From an uncultured Erysipelotrichaceae bacterium (GTDB lineage Bacteria; Bacillota_I; Bacilli_A; RFN20; CAG-826): a stretch of 33,112 nucleotides of DNA. The translations under genes and the position numbers were made by a program. The notes beneath the pieces are model-generated. The model had not been told where the DNA came from, ran no database searches, and saw only the letters and a program-made list of their open reading frames with translations. Shown here one piece after another: positions 15,245 to 22,552 of the stretch (the stretch's first letter is position 1; the number at the start of each line of letters is the position of its first letter). The DNA lies in contig CADBUI010000012.1 in assembly GCA_902797855.1 (NCBI GenBank), positions 1-33,112 of the forward strand, in the 5' to 3' direction.

Positions 15245-15634
15245 TTACTTTGCTTTGTCGTCAACTGGAGTAGATTCTACTTCAATTGTTTGAACGGCTG
15301 GCTTAATTTCCATGCCTTCAGTTAACTGAGCGTTTAGTCTTTGTTGTCTTCTTATCGCTTTTTCAATATCTCTATCAGCGCTTCTAGCGAAATAGACAAG
15401 AGCGATAAGGGCGATTACTAGACCAGCGGCCAAAAGAATAATTCCCCAAATACGGAAATCAAGAACTATGTTCTTTTCAGCTTGTTTAATGAAGTTTTGT
15501 TCAAGGTTACCACCAAGGTGATGACCGATGATACCAAAGACCATCATAAATAAACCACCAAAACCAAGTATTCCCGCTAGGAAGTACCAGATTAGTTCTT
15601 TAAATTGTATTTTTTTCGAATTTTCTTTTTTCAT
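15245..15634 (-). CDS. Small two-TM membrane protein, unknown function
   Basis: The protein has 129 residues from MKKENSKK. Transmembrane segments lie at about 15-37 and 62-83. The C-terminal 45 residues are charged and hydrophilic (SADRDIEKAIRRQQR, then an acidic tail), probably cytoplasmic. No family is recognised. The in-frame ATG at 15652 is not used here because the -10 box TATATT (15643-15648) lies between it and 15634. TTGAAA-17-TATATT ends 8 nt before 15634, with no Shine-Dalgarno, so a leaderless transcript is likely. An 18-bp inverted repeat fills the promoter spacer. The upstream 285-aa gene reads in the same direction, so read-through is also possible. Confidence 0.7.
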   Translation of the reverse strand: MKKENSKKIQFKELIWYFLAGILGFGGLFMMVFGIIGHHLGGNLEQNFIKQAEKNIVLDFRIWGIILLAAGLVIALIALVYFARSADRDIEKAIRRQQRLNAQLTEGMEIKPAVQTIEVESTPVDDKAK

Positions 15635-15642
15635 ACTGAAGT

Positions 15643-15671
15643 AATATATCACTATATTTAGTGATTTTCAA
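15643..15671 (-). promoter_or_regulatory. Promoter with an operator-like palindrome in the spacer
   Basis: Minus strand TTGAAA (15666-15671), a 17-nt spacer, TATATT (15643-15648). ATCACTA-N4-TAGTGAT at 15648-15665 is a perfect inverted repeat occupying the whole spacer, so a bound repressor would occlude the promoter. Confidence 0.6.
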
Positions 15672-16529
15672 TTAGGCAGCTTGATTAGCTTTGGCTTGGA
15701 ATTCTTTGATTGATTCATCGAAATGTTTAATGAATTCATCATAAAGTGGTCTCCAAGCATTTTCCCATTTTTGAGTCTTATCTTTAGCGATTTGTTTCAC
15801 TGAAGTGAAAACTTCACCGAAATTCTTTCCTGTTGGAAGATCTCTACGACCGCTTGTCATTTCGATAAGAGCGAACTCTGGGTCGATAAGTTCATAATAA
15901 TCTGCACTGGTAAGTGGAGAATGTTGTCTAGTTGCGTTAATAAAACCAACAACTTTTTGAATATCACCTTGAATGAAATTAGATTGTGGGGTGATTTCAC
16001 CTTTAGCTTCTTGACGTGCTCTGTTATATTCTGCGAATAAACGATCAAGATCATCTAAAAGAAGCATATTGACGATACCACGGTAGAAATATTCAGTGGC
16101 AAGGAGAGCTTTGTCTAAAAGTTCATCATCATATAAGTTTTCTTTTCTAGCTGCTTGAACGTGAGCGACAATAACGTGTCTAACTTCTTCATAGACTGGA
16201 AGGACTGCTTCATATAAAGCGAGGTGTTGAGCTTGGTCAACTCTAATTTCACTTCCATCTCCAGCAAGTTTAACGATTGAAGAATCATCAGAATAAACTT
16301 CACTTAGAAGGTTTTGGATTTTTTCAACGAGTGCTTTGCCTGGTTCACCACTATTATCTAAACATGATTTAAGTGGAGTGTTTGCGGTAATTTCATTATT
16401 AATGATTTCTTTACGAGCTTTGTATGCGTTTAAATCATATTTGTCTTTCTTCATGACATATTCAAGGGTGTTAAGGATAACAACGTTGAAGCGAAGAAAA
16501 CTTGAAATTGCAATTGTGTAATTATTCAT
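15672..16529 (-). CDS. Unrecognised soluble, mostly helical protein
   Basis: The protein has 285 residues. I do not recognise the family. It has no clear transmembrane segment or signal peptide and is predicted mostly alpha-helical with many charged residues. Landmarks are VYEEVRHVIVAHVQAAR, LLATEYFYRGIVNMLLLDDLDRLF and a C-terminal segment WENAWRPLYDEFIKHFDESIKEF. The start follows the stop of the upstream Cof phosphatase by 2 nt, and AAAGGAAG at the end of that gene serves as ribosome site, so the two are translationally coupled. The two-TM gene lies downstream in the same direction. Confidence 0.75.
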   Translation of the reverse strand: MNNYTIAISSFLRFNVVILNTLEYVMKKDKYDLNAYKARKEIINNEITANTPLKSCLDNSGEPGKALVEKIQNLLSEVYSDDSSIVKLAGDGSEIRVDQAQHLALYEAVLPVYEEVRHVIVAHVQAARKENLYDDELLDKALLATEYFYRGIVNMLLLDDLDRLFAEYNRARQEAKGEITPQSNFIQGDIQKVVGFINATRQHSPLTSADYYELIDPEFALIEMTSGRRDLPTGKNFGEVFTSVKQIAKDKTQKWENAWRPLYDEFIKHFDESIKEFQAKANQAA

Positions 16530-16531
16530 TA

Positions 16532-17380
16532 TTAATTACTTCCTTTCTTAGCAATATATTTCTCGAGTTCCCAGAAATGTTTAATAACATGATTGGCGTA
16601 CTTCGAGACCGATAGTGGCGCCCTTTGCATACAATAACTGTTCTCGTAGAACTCGTTGAACATCGATATATCATTGCCAGAATCACCGACAACATATACA
16701 TCGCTGTGGTTTATCATAAGATAATTTGCATAATATTTCAACCCTGAAGCTTTTGAACAATCAAATGGTGATAATTCAATCATTTGTTCTGACCAACTAG
16801 CTTCCAAATCATTTGAATAGGCTTTGCGAATCTCTTTATTAGCCTGTAAGGCTTTTAGTTTGGCTTTCTTATTAATACCAAACATAATCATGACTTTATA
16901 AACTTTTCCACTTTTAATAGCGGAATCAAATTTCTTATCACTAATGAAGAATTTTTCACGATACACTCCTTGGAAGAAATACCAAATTTTGTATCCAAAT
17001 GTATACCACGCATCAGTAACTGATCTCTTTGAGATAAAGTTCTTATCTCCAGTCATAATCATGATGGCTTTTGGATGATATTTTTCTTTAATCTCATCTA
17101 AGATGATAGCAAGTCTATCCGCATCAAAAAATGATTCTTTTATCATCTTTCCATCGTGGATTATATATGAGGAATTACATCCAATAATATCAACAGGTCT
17201 ATCAATTTTACGAAGAACCTTTTCACAATATTCTTGGTTACGACCGCTTACTAGAGCGACTTTGTTTCCTTCATCAATCCATTTTCTAAGGAATTTTAAA
17301 GAACGATGAGAAATCATTCTCACTCTTCTTTTTGGATAAAATAGTGTGCCATCTAAATCAGTAGCGATAAGCTTAGCCAT
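16532..17380 (-). CDS. Cof-type HAD-IIB family hydrolase, second copy
   Basis: The protein has 282 residues. DLDGTLF carries the nucleophile Asp near residue 8, VSGRN is motif II, and VGDSGNDISMF is motif IV, with a C2 cap between. The family dephosphorylates small phospho-metabolites; the substrate is not deducible. It is distinct from the copy at 8604. The first gene of an operon with the 285-aa protein. TTGCGA-17-TACAAT ends 6 nt before the ATG with no Shine-Dalgarno, which predicts a leaderless mRNA. Confidence 0.88.
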   Translation of the reverse strand: MAKLIATDLDGTLFYPKRRVRMISHRSLKFLRKWIDEGNKVALVSGRNQEYCEKVLRKIDRPVDIIGCNSSYIIHDGKMIKESFFDADRLAIILDEIKEKYHPKAIMIMTGDKNFISKRSVTDAWYTFGYKIWYFFQGVYREKFFISDKKFDSAIKSGKVYKVMIMFGINKKAKLKALQANKEIRKAYSNDLEASWSEQMIELSPFDCSKASGLKYYANYLMINHSDVYVVGDSGNDISMFNEFYENSYCMQRAPLSVSKYANHVIKHFWELEKYIAKKGSN

Positions 17381-17386
17381 ACGTGT

Positions 17387-17415
17387 ATTGTATTACATAC
17401 GAAAGTAAATCGCAA
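17387..17415 (-). promoter_or_regulatory. Leaderless-type promoter of the second Cof phosphatase
   Basis: Minus strand TTGCGA (17410-17415), exactly 17 nt, TACAAT (17387-17392), then ACACGT and ATG. Confidence 0.7.
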
Positions 17416-17441
17416 AAGAAAAGAGCCATCATAATGATGGC
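17412..17441 (-). terminator. Terminator of hpf
   Basis: Minus strand GCCATCA (435-441 in the 17400s), loop TTA, TGATGGC (425-431), then TCTTTTCTTTT. Confidence 0.88.
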
Positions 17442-17457
17442 CCTTATAAATGATGAG

Positions 17458-18012
17458 TTATTTAAGTTCGTTCTCGGCTTGGAGAATTCCATATCCACCA
17501 TCTTGACGAGAATAGACAACTGTAATCTTGTTATCTTCTTCATCTAGATATAGGAAGAATGGGTGGTCGAGAGATTGCATTCTTGTAATAGCTTCATCAA
17601 TACTCATAGGTTCTAGATCAACACTCTTAACTCTAACAACCTCTTCGTTTTCAACTTCTTCTTCGATTGGTTCAATGTTTTCTAAAGCTAATGCTTTACC
17701 TAAACCAAGTTTGTCTCCACGAGAACGGTCCATCTTCGTTTTGAGTTTTCTCATTTGACCTTCAAGCTTATCGATTGCAACATCAACCGCTGCATATAAA
17801 TCAGGATCAGTTACTTCAGCGCGGAAATCCATTTGAGATGTAAAGATTGTGACCTCTACTTTAGCGCCTAGCTTATAAGATCTTACGACAACGCGGCAAG
17901 AAACATTATCGTTAATGATGAAATATTTATCCATACGTGAAAGTTTCTTTTCAACAGCATTACGGATTCCATCAGTAACTTCAATGTTTTTACCAATAAT
18001 TTGGTATTTCAT
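17458..18012 (-). CDS. hpf: Long-form ribosome hibernation promoting factor
   Basis: The protein has 184 residues. The N-terminal domain (1-100; IIGKNIEVTDGIRNAVEKKL, then FRAEVTDPDLYAAVDVAIDKLEGQMRK) is the YfiA/HPF ribosome-binding fold. The C-terminal domain (about 125-184; LEPMSIDEAITRMQSLDHPFFLYLD, VVYSRQDGGYGIL) is the dimerisation part found in long HPF, which joins 70S ribosomes into 100S dimers in stationary phase. GGAGAG lies 8 nt before the ATG. A terminator follows, so it is monocistronic. Confidence 0.95.
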   Translation of the reverse strand: MKYQIIGKNIEVTDGIRNAVEKKLSRMDKYFIINDNVSCRVVVRSYKLGAKVEVTIFTSQMDFRAEVTDPDLYAAVDVAIDKLEGQMRKLKTKMDRSRGDKLGLGKALALENIEPIEEEVENEEVVRVKSVDLEPMSIDEAITRMQSLDHPFFLYLDEEDNKITVVYSRQDGGYGILQAENELK

Positions 18013-18108
18013 TTAGTTACTCTCCTTTCCAAATTATCCTATGAGGATTATTTACACTTATATTATCGCATGAACTAGAGAAAATTTATAGTATAACTAT
18101 TACATTTT

Positions 18109-18137
18109 TTCAAAAAGAAAACTGGATAAATCCAGTT
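18109..18137 (-). terminator. Terminator of metK
   Basis: Minus strand AACTGGAT, loop TT, ATCCAGTT (18120-18137) followed by TTCTTTTTG. Confidence 0.82.
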
Positions 18138-18142
18138 AACTT

Positions 18143-19312
18143 TTATTTATTTAGAATCTTTTTGATTTTTTCAACTTGGTCAAGCTCTTCCCAAGGAAGA
18201 TTTAAGTCTTGTCTACCTAAATGACCATAGTTTGATATCTCTTGATATTTGAAATTAGGTTTTTGAAGTGAGAAATTTTTAATAATCATTCCAGGTCTAA
18301 GATCAAATACTTTTTCAATAGCTTCAAGAATCTTTTTGTCTGAATAATGAGCAGTGCCATAAGTTGAAATTCCAACAGAAACAGGTTCAGGTTTTCCAAT
18401 CGCATAACCGATTTGAACTTCAAGTCGATCCGCCGCTCCGGCAGCCACTAGATTTTTAGCGATATATCTAGCCATATACGCACCACTTCTATCAACTTTA
18501 GTTGGGTCTTTACCTGAGAAGGCACCACCACCATGGTGACCACTACCACCATAAGTATCAACAATGATCTTTCTACCAGTAACACCTGTGTCACTAGCAG
18601 GACCGCCAATAACAAATCTTCCAGTTGGGTTAATTAGGACTTTGAAATCACTATTTAATCCAAAGGATTTCACGACTGGAATCATGATTTTGTTTTTAAT
18701 ATAGTCTTTAAATTCTATTTCATCAAAATCAGGATCATGAGAAATTGACATTAAGACTGTATCAACTTTGATATTATCTGGATCGGTGTAGTCAATTGTA
18801 ACTTGAGATTTCATATCTGGACGAGCGTGTTTAAATTCACCAGATTTACGTAAGTTTGTTGCAATTCTAACAAGCTTATGGGCAATTGAAATCGCTAGTG
18901 GCATATATCCTTTAGTTTCGTTTGATGCATAACCAAACATAATGCCTTGGTCACCCGCTCCAATTTCCTCTGGTTTTTTAGCGTTTACCCCTTGAGCGAT
19001 ATCAGGTGATTGCTCTTGAACTTTGACATCAACCTTAACGGTTTTATCTGAAAAACCATATTCAGGTTTTGTGTACCCGATGTCCTTAAGGACATTTTTA
19101 ACTATTTGTTCATAATTTGGACGGGCAAGGGAAGTTATTTCTCCTCCAATAAGAACATAGTCTTTCGTGCAGAAAACTTCACAGGCTACTCTACTTTTTG
19201 GATCAATTGTTAGACAGTAATCTAAAATAGAATCTGCGATTTGATCTGCGACTTTATCTGGGTGTCCTTCTGATACACTTTCAGAAGTGAATAGATTTTT
19301 TTCTTTTAGCAT
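18143..19312 (-). CDS. metK: S-adenosylmethionine synthetase
   Basis: The protein has 389 residues, normal for MetK, which makes SAM from methionine and ATP in the cytosol. Motifs include SVSEGHPDK (12-20), GAGDQGIMFGYA (ATP-binding hexapeptide region), and the GGGAFSGKDPTKVDRS loop. The start at 19312 (MLKEKNLFTSE) is chosen: AGGAG lies just upstream, whereas the longer frame to 19345 would begin inside the riboswitch terminator. Expression is controlled by the SAM-I riboswitch upstream, which gives product feedback. Confidence 0.96.
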   Translation of the reverse strand: MLKEKNLFTSESVSEGHPDKVADQIADSILDYCLTIDPKSRVACEVFCTKDYVLIGGEITSLARPNYEQIVKNVLKDIGYTKPEYGFSDKTVKVDVKVQEQSPDIAQGVNAKKPEEIGAGDQGIMFGYASNETKGYMPLAISIAHKLVRIATNLRKSGEFKHARPDMKSQVTIDYTDPDNIKVDTVLMSISHDPDFDEIEFKDYIKNKIMIPVVKSFGLNSDFKVLINPTGRFVIGGPASDTGVTGRKIIVDTYGGSGHHGGGAFSGKDPTKVDRSGAYMARYIAKNLVAAGAADRLEVQIGYAIGKPEPVSVGISTYGTAHYSDKKILEAIEKVFDLRPGMIIKNFSLQKPNFKYQEISNYGHLGRQDLNLPWEELDQVEKIKKILNK

Positions 19313-19320
19313 ATTTTCTC

Positions 19321-19480
19321 CTAATAAAACAAAATGGCCTCCCACTAAGGGAAAGCCATTTTTAGGACTATCCGTATCTTATCGTTCAGAGAGTGGGATC
19401 TCTGCTAAGGAGAGCACTTACTATTTCTAGAGTTGCTACCGCGTTATTTCATCCTTATTACGCGATTCTTGATAAGACTT
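19321..19480 (-). promoter_or_regulatory. SAM-I (S-box) riboswitch with terminator upstream of metK
   Basis: Minus strand: CTTATCAAGA (from 19476) and its P1 partner GATAAGA (near 19383-19377) close the aptamer. Inside are GGATGAAA, GCGGTAGCAACTCT and AGTGCT, matching SAM-I core elements. The expression platform is a terminator at 19331-19362: AAAATGGC...TTCCC pairs with GGGAGGCCATTTT, followed by GTTTTATT. SAM binding should stabilise the aptamer and terminate transcription. Confidence 0.9.
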
Positions 19481-19490
19481 TGCGAGACAT

Positions 19491-19519
19491 ATTATATCTT
19501 TATAAGAATAATATATCAA
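19491..19519 (-). promoter_or_regulatory. Promoter of the metK riboswitch transcript
   Basis: Minus strand TTGATA (19514-19519), a 17-nt spacer, TATAAT (19491-19496). It ends about 15 nt before the aptamer. Confidence 0.75.
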
Positions 19520-19528
19520 CAATAATAA

Positions 19529-19783
19529 TTAACTATTTTTTAATGCTTTGGAAAGTTGGTCTGGACAAGAAGTTAATCCAGTTCTACTACCACGACATTT
19601 AATACCTTCAAGTCGTTTGATAGCTTCACTTACTTCCATACCTTCCACTAGCTTAGCGATACCTTGGAGATTACCGTTACAACCTCCCACTACTTCTAAA
19701 GAAACTACCTTACCATCTTCAACAGTAATGGTCATTTTTCTAGAGCAGACATTCTCTGGGAAATATTCAATAACTTTTCTCAT
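19529..19783 (-). CDS. TSCPD domain protein (TIGR03905-type)
   Basis: The protein has 84 residues. It has VCSRKMTITVEDG at the N-terminus, GGCNGNLQGI, GIKCRGSRTG and TSCPDQL at 71-77. The four cysteines (13, 35, 63, 73) are those of the family and probably bind a metal. Related domains occur at the end of some vitamin B12-dependent ribonucleotide reductases; stand-alone versions have no established function. It overlaps the pduL stop by 1 nt (TAATG), so it is the second gene of that operon. No terminator is seen before the metK promoter. Confidence 0.88.
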   Translation of the reverse strand: MRKVIEYFPENVCSRKMTITVEDGKVVSLEVVGGCNGNLQGIAKLVEGMEVSEAIKRLEGIKCRGSRTGLTSCPDQLSKALKNS

Positions 19784-20379
19784 TATTTAACGATTCTTCC
19801 GTAAACTTCACCAAAGGCACTTGAAGCATTGCATTCGTCAGTGTCAATATGCATCGCTAAAGCGAATTTTGGAGAAACTCTAATAACTGTATCTCCGAAT
19901 AATGTTTTTCTACCTTTACCAGTATCGACTTCAACAGTGACAATTTCACCATTTTTAACACCAAAGTTCACAGCATCTTCCGGAGTCATATGGATATGAC
20001 GTTTAGCGACAATAACACCTTCATCAAGGTCAACGCTTCCTGCTGGACCTCTTAATGTACATTTTCCACTTCCGGCGATATCTCCACTTTCTCTAACTGG
20101 AGCAGTGAGTCCTAAAGTACGAGCGTCTGTAAATGAAACTTCAACTTGATTGGCTTTTCTAACTGGTCCAAGAATTGATAGTTTTGCGCTTGGACGTGGA
20201 CCGGCTGGATCTTTTGTGTTATATCCGATAACTTCAACTTTATCAGTGGATGCGAATTGTCCTGGCTGAGAAAGCATTTTTCTTACTTCGAGTTCATGTC
20301 CTTTTCCAAAAAGGATTTCGAGAGTTTCCTGAGTGACGTGGACATGACGTGCACTTGTTTCAACGAGAATTTCTTTCAT
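19783..20379 (-). CDS. pduL: PduL-type phosphate acyltransferase (phosphotransacetylase)
   Basis: The protein has 198 residues. PduL interconverts acyl-CoA and acyl phosphate; stand-alone forms act as the phosphotransacetylase of acetate fermentation. The paired zinc/CoA motifs are visible: ARHVHV (His12, His14) and KRHIHM (His128, His130), with PGQFAS, GPRP and LGLTAPVRESGDIAGS between. No bacterial-microcompartment targeting extension is present, so a cytosolic housekeeping role is likely. AGAGG lies 8 nt before the ATG. With AdhE it accounts for two fates of acetyl-CoA in this window. Its -10 candidate is GATAGAAT. Confidence 0.93.
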   Translation of the reverse strand: MKEILVETSARHVHVTQETLEILFGKGHELEVRKMLSQPGQFASTDKVEVIGYNTKDPAGPRPSAKLSILGPVRKANQVEVSFTDARTLGLTAPVRESGDIAGSGKCTLRGPAGSVDLDEGVIVAKRHIHMTPEDAVNFGVKNGEIVTVEVDTGKGRKTLFGDTVIRVSPKFALAMHIDTDECNASSAFGEVYGRIVK

Positions 20380-20389
20380 TTTCTTACCT

Positions 20390-20407
20390 CTTAATACGTT
20401 AAGTATT
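20390..20407. promoter_or_regulatory. Overlapping inverted repeats at the pduL transcription start region
   Basis: CTTAA-TACG-TTAAG (20390-20403) and AATAC-N5-GTATT (20393-20407) overlap just downstream of a minus-strand TGTGATAGAAT extended -10. They could be an operator or a 5' hairpin. Confidence 0.35.
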
Positions 20408-20453
20408 CTATCACAATTAGATTGATAAATATAAAAAATTGCTTTTTTTCTTT

Positions 20454-20479
20454 CTTTATTTAAATAAAGTGGTTAAACT
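20454..20479 (+). promoter_or_regulatory. Palindromic promoter region of mgtE
   Basis: CTTTATTTAAATAAAG (20454-20469) is a perfect 16-bp palindrome. TAAACT (20474-20479) is a plausible -10 that lies 9 nt before the ATG. No Mg-sensing leader fits in the 85 nt available. Confidence 0.35.
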
Positions 20480-20488
20480 TTTAACGAA

Positions 20489-21961
20489 ATGGAAAACGAA
20501 TTAATCAGCACAGCTCAACTTGAAGAACTTATTGACGCTAAGAAGGTTAAAGACATACGTCAAATCTTTGAAAGTGTTCCAACAATTGATATTGCTGAGG
20601 CATGCGATGATATTGAAGATGTCAAAAAACTTGTCTTCATTTTTAAGTGCGTTAAAAGTGAATACACAGCTGAATTATTCACTGAACTTAATCCGGATGT
20701 TAAAGAAGAATTAATTCGTATCCTTTCTGATGATCAATTAGCAGATATTCTCGAGCAACAATTCACTGATGACTTAGTTGATGATATCGAAGATATGCCT
20801 GCTAACTTAGTTACTCGTATTTTAAGAAACGTTCCAAAAGAAAGACGTTCAACTATTAATAGACTACTTAACTATAAAGAAAACACAGCGGGCTCAATCA
20901 TGACCACTGAGCTTCTTTCTTTACTTGATACATTAACCGCCGATGAAGCTATTTCTAAAATTAGAAAAATTGGTAAAGAAAAAGAAACAATCTATACCTT
21001 ATTTATTATTGATAATAAGAGAAACTTAGTGGGCACTCTTGACTTAGATGATTTAATCTTCGCTAAAGGAGATGAAAAACTCGCTGATTTAATGAACCGT
21101 GACTTTGTCACTGTTAACGTTAATACCGACCAAGAAGAAGTCGCTAACATGGTGAAGCGTTATGACTTAAACGCCATCGCTGTTGTTAATAATGAAAATA
21201 GACTAGTTGGTTTATGTACCATCGACGATATCGTTGACGTTATCGAAGAAGAGGCGACCGAAGATGTTGCAGCTTTAGCTCACGTTACTCCACTTGAAGA
21301 TTCTTATTTAGACACTCCAGCGTGGAGAATGGCGATGAAGTGCGTTCCATGGATTGTTGTCCTTCTTATTTTAGGAACATTCACCACAATGGTGCTTGAT
21401 AAACTCCAAGGACAACAAGTCTTCTTAATGATGCCAATTCTTATCGCCTTCGTGCCTACACTTATGGATACAGGCGGAAATGCTGGTGGTCAAACAATCG
21501 CTTTAATGATTAGAGGACTCGCTACTAAAGAATTCACTCCTAAAGATTTCTTTAGAGTTATTCTAAAAGAAGCACTTTCAGCTTTAATGGTTTCAAGTGT
21601 TATCTTAGTGTTCTCATTTATATGGTTCACTATTGAACAATATACCGGAATTGTTCAAAACGTAGGTATTAATGGTTCCATTGATGGCGTAGCACCAACT
21701 ATTTGGAATGGAAAATGTTGGGATCCAGAAATCGCTGGTGAATTCGCAAAGTCCGTTATAAAAGTTTCCGCGACTGTTTCAATTACGTTATTCGCTGCAA
21801 GCTTTATTGCTAAAATCGTTGCTGTTTTGCTCCCTCTTGGAGTGGCAGCACTTAAAAAAGATCCAGCGATTGTTGCTCAACCACTACTCACAACAATTGT
21901 CGATGTTCTCGCCCTTATTTCATATCTTGGTATCGCTACACTAGCGTTCCAAGTATTATAA
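20489..21961 (+). CDS. mgtE: Magnesium transporter MgtE
   Basis: The protein has 490 residues. Its order is the standard one: an N-terminal superhelical domain (about 1-130, ending RNVPKERRSTINRLL), two CBS domains (about 135-255, beginning ENTAGSIMTTE and containing GLCTIDDIVDVI), a plug helix, and five transmembrane helices (about 285-490) with the conserved MDTGGNAGGQTIALMIRG. MgtE is a Mg2+-gated channel in the cytoplasmic membrane; the cytosolic domains sense Mg2+. There is no Shine-Dalgarno, and a candidate -10 lies very near the ATG. The H1-like gene follows after 21 nt. Confidence 0.95.
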   Translation: MENELISTAQLEELIDAKKVKDIRQIFESVPTIDIAEACDDIEDVKKLVFIFKCVKSEYTAELFTELNPDVKEELIRILSDDQLADILEQQFTDDLVDDIEDMPANLVTRILRNVPKERRSTINRLLNYKENTAGSIMTTELLSLLDTLTADEAISKIRKIGKEKETIYTLFIIDNKRNLVGTLDLDDLIFAKGDEKLADLMNRDFVTVNVNTDQEEVANMVKRYDLNAIAVVNNENRLVGLCTIDDIVDVIEEEATEDVAALAHVTPLEDSYLDTPAWRMAMKCVPWIVVLLILGTFTTMVLDKLQGQQVFLMMPILIAFVPTLMDTGGNAGGQTIALMIRGLATKEFTPKDFFRVILKEALSALMVSSVILVFSFIWFTIEQYTGIVQNVGINGSIDGVAPTIWNGKCWDPEIAGEFAKSVIKVSATVSITLFAASFIAKIVAVLLPLGVAALKKDPAIVAQPLLTTIVDVLALISYLGIATLAFQVL

Positions 21962-21982
21962 ATAATAAGAAAGGATTAATTT

Positions 21983-22321
21983 ATGGCTAAGAAAGAAGTT
22001 AAGAAAGCACCTGCTAAGAAAGCTGCTCCTGCTAAGAAAGCTGCTCCTGCTAAAAAGGCTGCTCCAGCAAAGAAGGCACCAGCAAAAGCTGCACCAAAAA
22101 GCGATGGTAAATTCTACACTGCTAGTAAAAACAAAGATAGTGGCATGTGGGAAATTAAACTCGCACAAACAAAAGGTGCTGCCGGTAAGGTTATTGCTAA
22201 ATTCAAAACCAAACCAGAAGCTGAAGAATACATCAACGGTTTAACCGCTAAAAATGGTCGTAAAGCCATCATCCATAATTCCAAGGGTGATTCAAAAGGC
22301 AAAGCCAAAAAAGTTAAATAA
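21983..22321 (+). CDS. Histone H1-like basic protein with a DUF2188-like domain
   Basis: The protein has 112 residues. Residues 1-40 are an Ala/Lys/Pro tail in which AAPAKK is repeated (18-nt DNA repeats), like the C-terminal tail of histone H1. Residues about 43-98 form a small alpha/beta domain (KFYTASKNKDSGMWEIKLAQ, VIAKFKTKPEAEEYI, KAIIHNSKGD) resembling DUF2188. The C-terminus is again basic. A role in DNA or RNA binding or compaction is likely but inferred. AAAGGA lies 7 nt before the ATG. The gene follows mgtE closely and has its own terminator. Confidence 0.75.
   Translation: MAKKEVKKAPAKKAAPAKKAAPAKKAAPAKKAPAKAAPKSDGKFYTASKNKDSGMWEIKLAQTKGAAGKVIAKFKTKPEAEEYINGLTAKNGRKAIIHNSKGDSKGKAKKVK
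22008..22080 (+). repeat. Tandem 18-nt coding repeat (AAPAKK)
   Basis: Three to four imperfect copies of an 18-nt unit beginning GCTCCTGCTAAGAAAGCT encode the basic tail of the H1-like protein. Copies diverge at third positions, so expansion is not recent. Confidence 0.75.
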
Positions 22322-22334
22322 ATTTAAAAATATT

Positions 22335-22370
22335 GGGTGAATTAATCTATGTTCACCCTTTATTTTTTAT
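22335..22370 (+). terminator. Terminator of the H1-like gene
   Basis: GGGTGAA (22335-22341) and TTCACCC (22352-22358), followed by TTTATTTTTT. Confidence 0.85.
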
Positions 22371-22378
22371 ATTTTCTC

Positions 22379-22407
22379 TTGTTAAGAAACAAACAAAAGT
22401 GTATAGT
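22379..22407 (+). promoter_or_regulatory. Promoter of tRNA-Leu(GAG)
   Basis: TTGTTA (22379-22384), a 17-nt spacer, TATAGT (22402-22407), 11 nt before the tRNA. Confidence 0.7.
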
Positions 22408-22418
22408 ATTAAACGTTC

Positions 22419-22503
22419 GCAGCGATGGCGGAACTGGTAGACGCGTACGTTTGAGGGGCGTATGGGGTGACCCGTGTGAGTTCGATTCTCATTCGCTGCA
22501 CCA
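22419..22503 (+). tRNA. tRNA-Leu (anticodon GAG)
   Basis: GCAGCGA (22419-22425) pairs with TCGCTGC (22493-22499), then discriminator A and CCA. The anticodon stem TACGT/GCGTA encloses TTGAGGG, giving GAG. A class II variable arm is present. The Fic toxin-antitoxin module begins about 90 nt downstream. Confidence 0.95.
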
Positions 22504-22517
22504 TTTAGATTGAAAAT

Positions 22518-22541
22518 GCGACTATGAAAGTCGCTTTTTTT
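22518..22541 (+). terminator. Terminator of tRNA-Leu
   Basis: GCGACT (22518-22523), a short loop, AGTCGC (22529-22534), then seven T. Confidence 0.88.
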
Positions 22542-22552
22542 ATTATTTATTA

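Noticed and set aside
19313-19345. Longer N-terminus for MetK starting at 19345
   Set aside because: It would start inside the riboswitch terminator; the family start and AGGAG site are at 19312.
20404-20488. Magnesium riboswitch (M-box) upstream of mgtE
   Set aside because: Only 85 nt are available and no M-box elements are visible.
22008-22080. Tandem repeats as a CRISPR array
   Set aside because: The repeats are contiguous, coding and 18 nt; there are no spacers.
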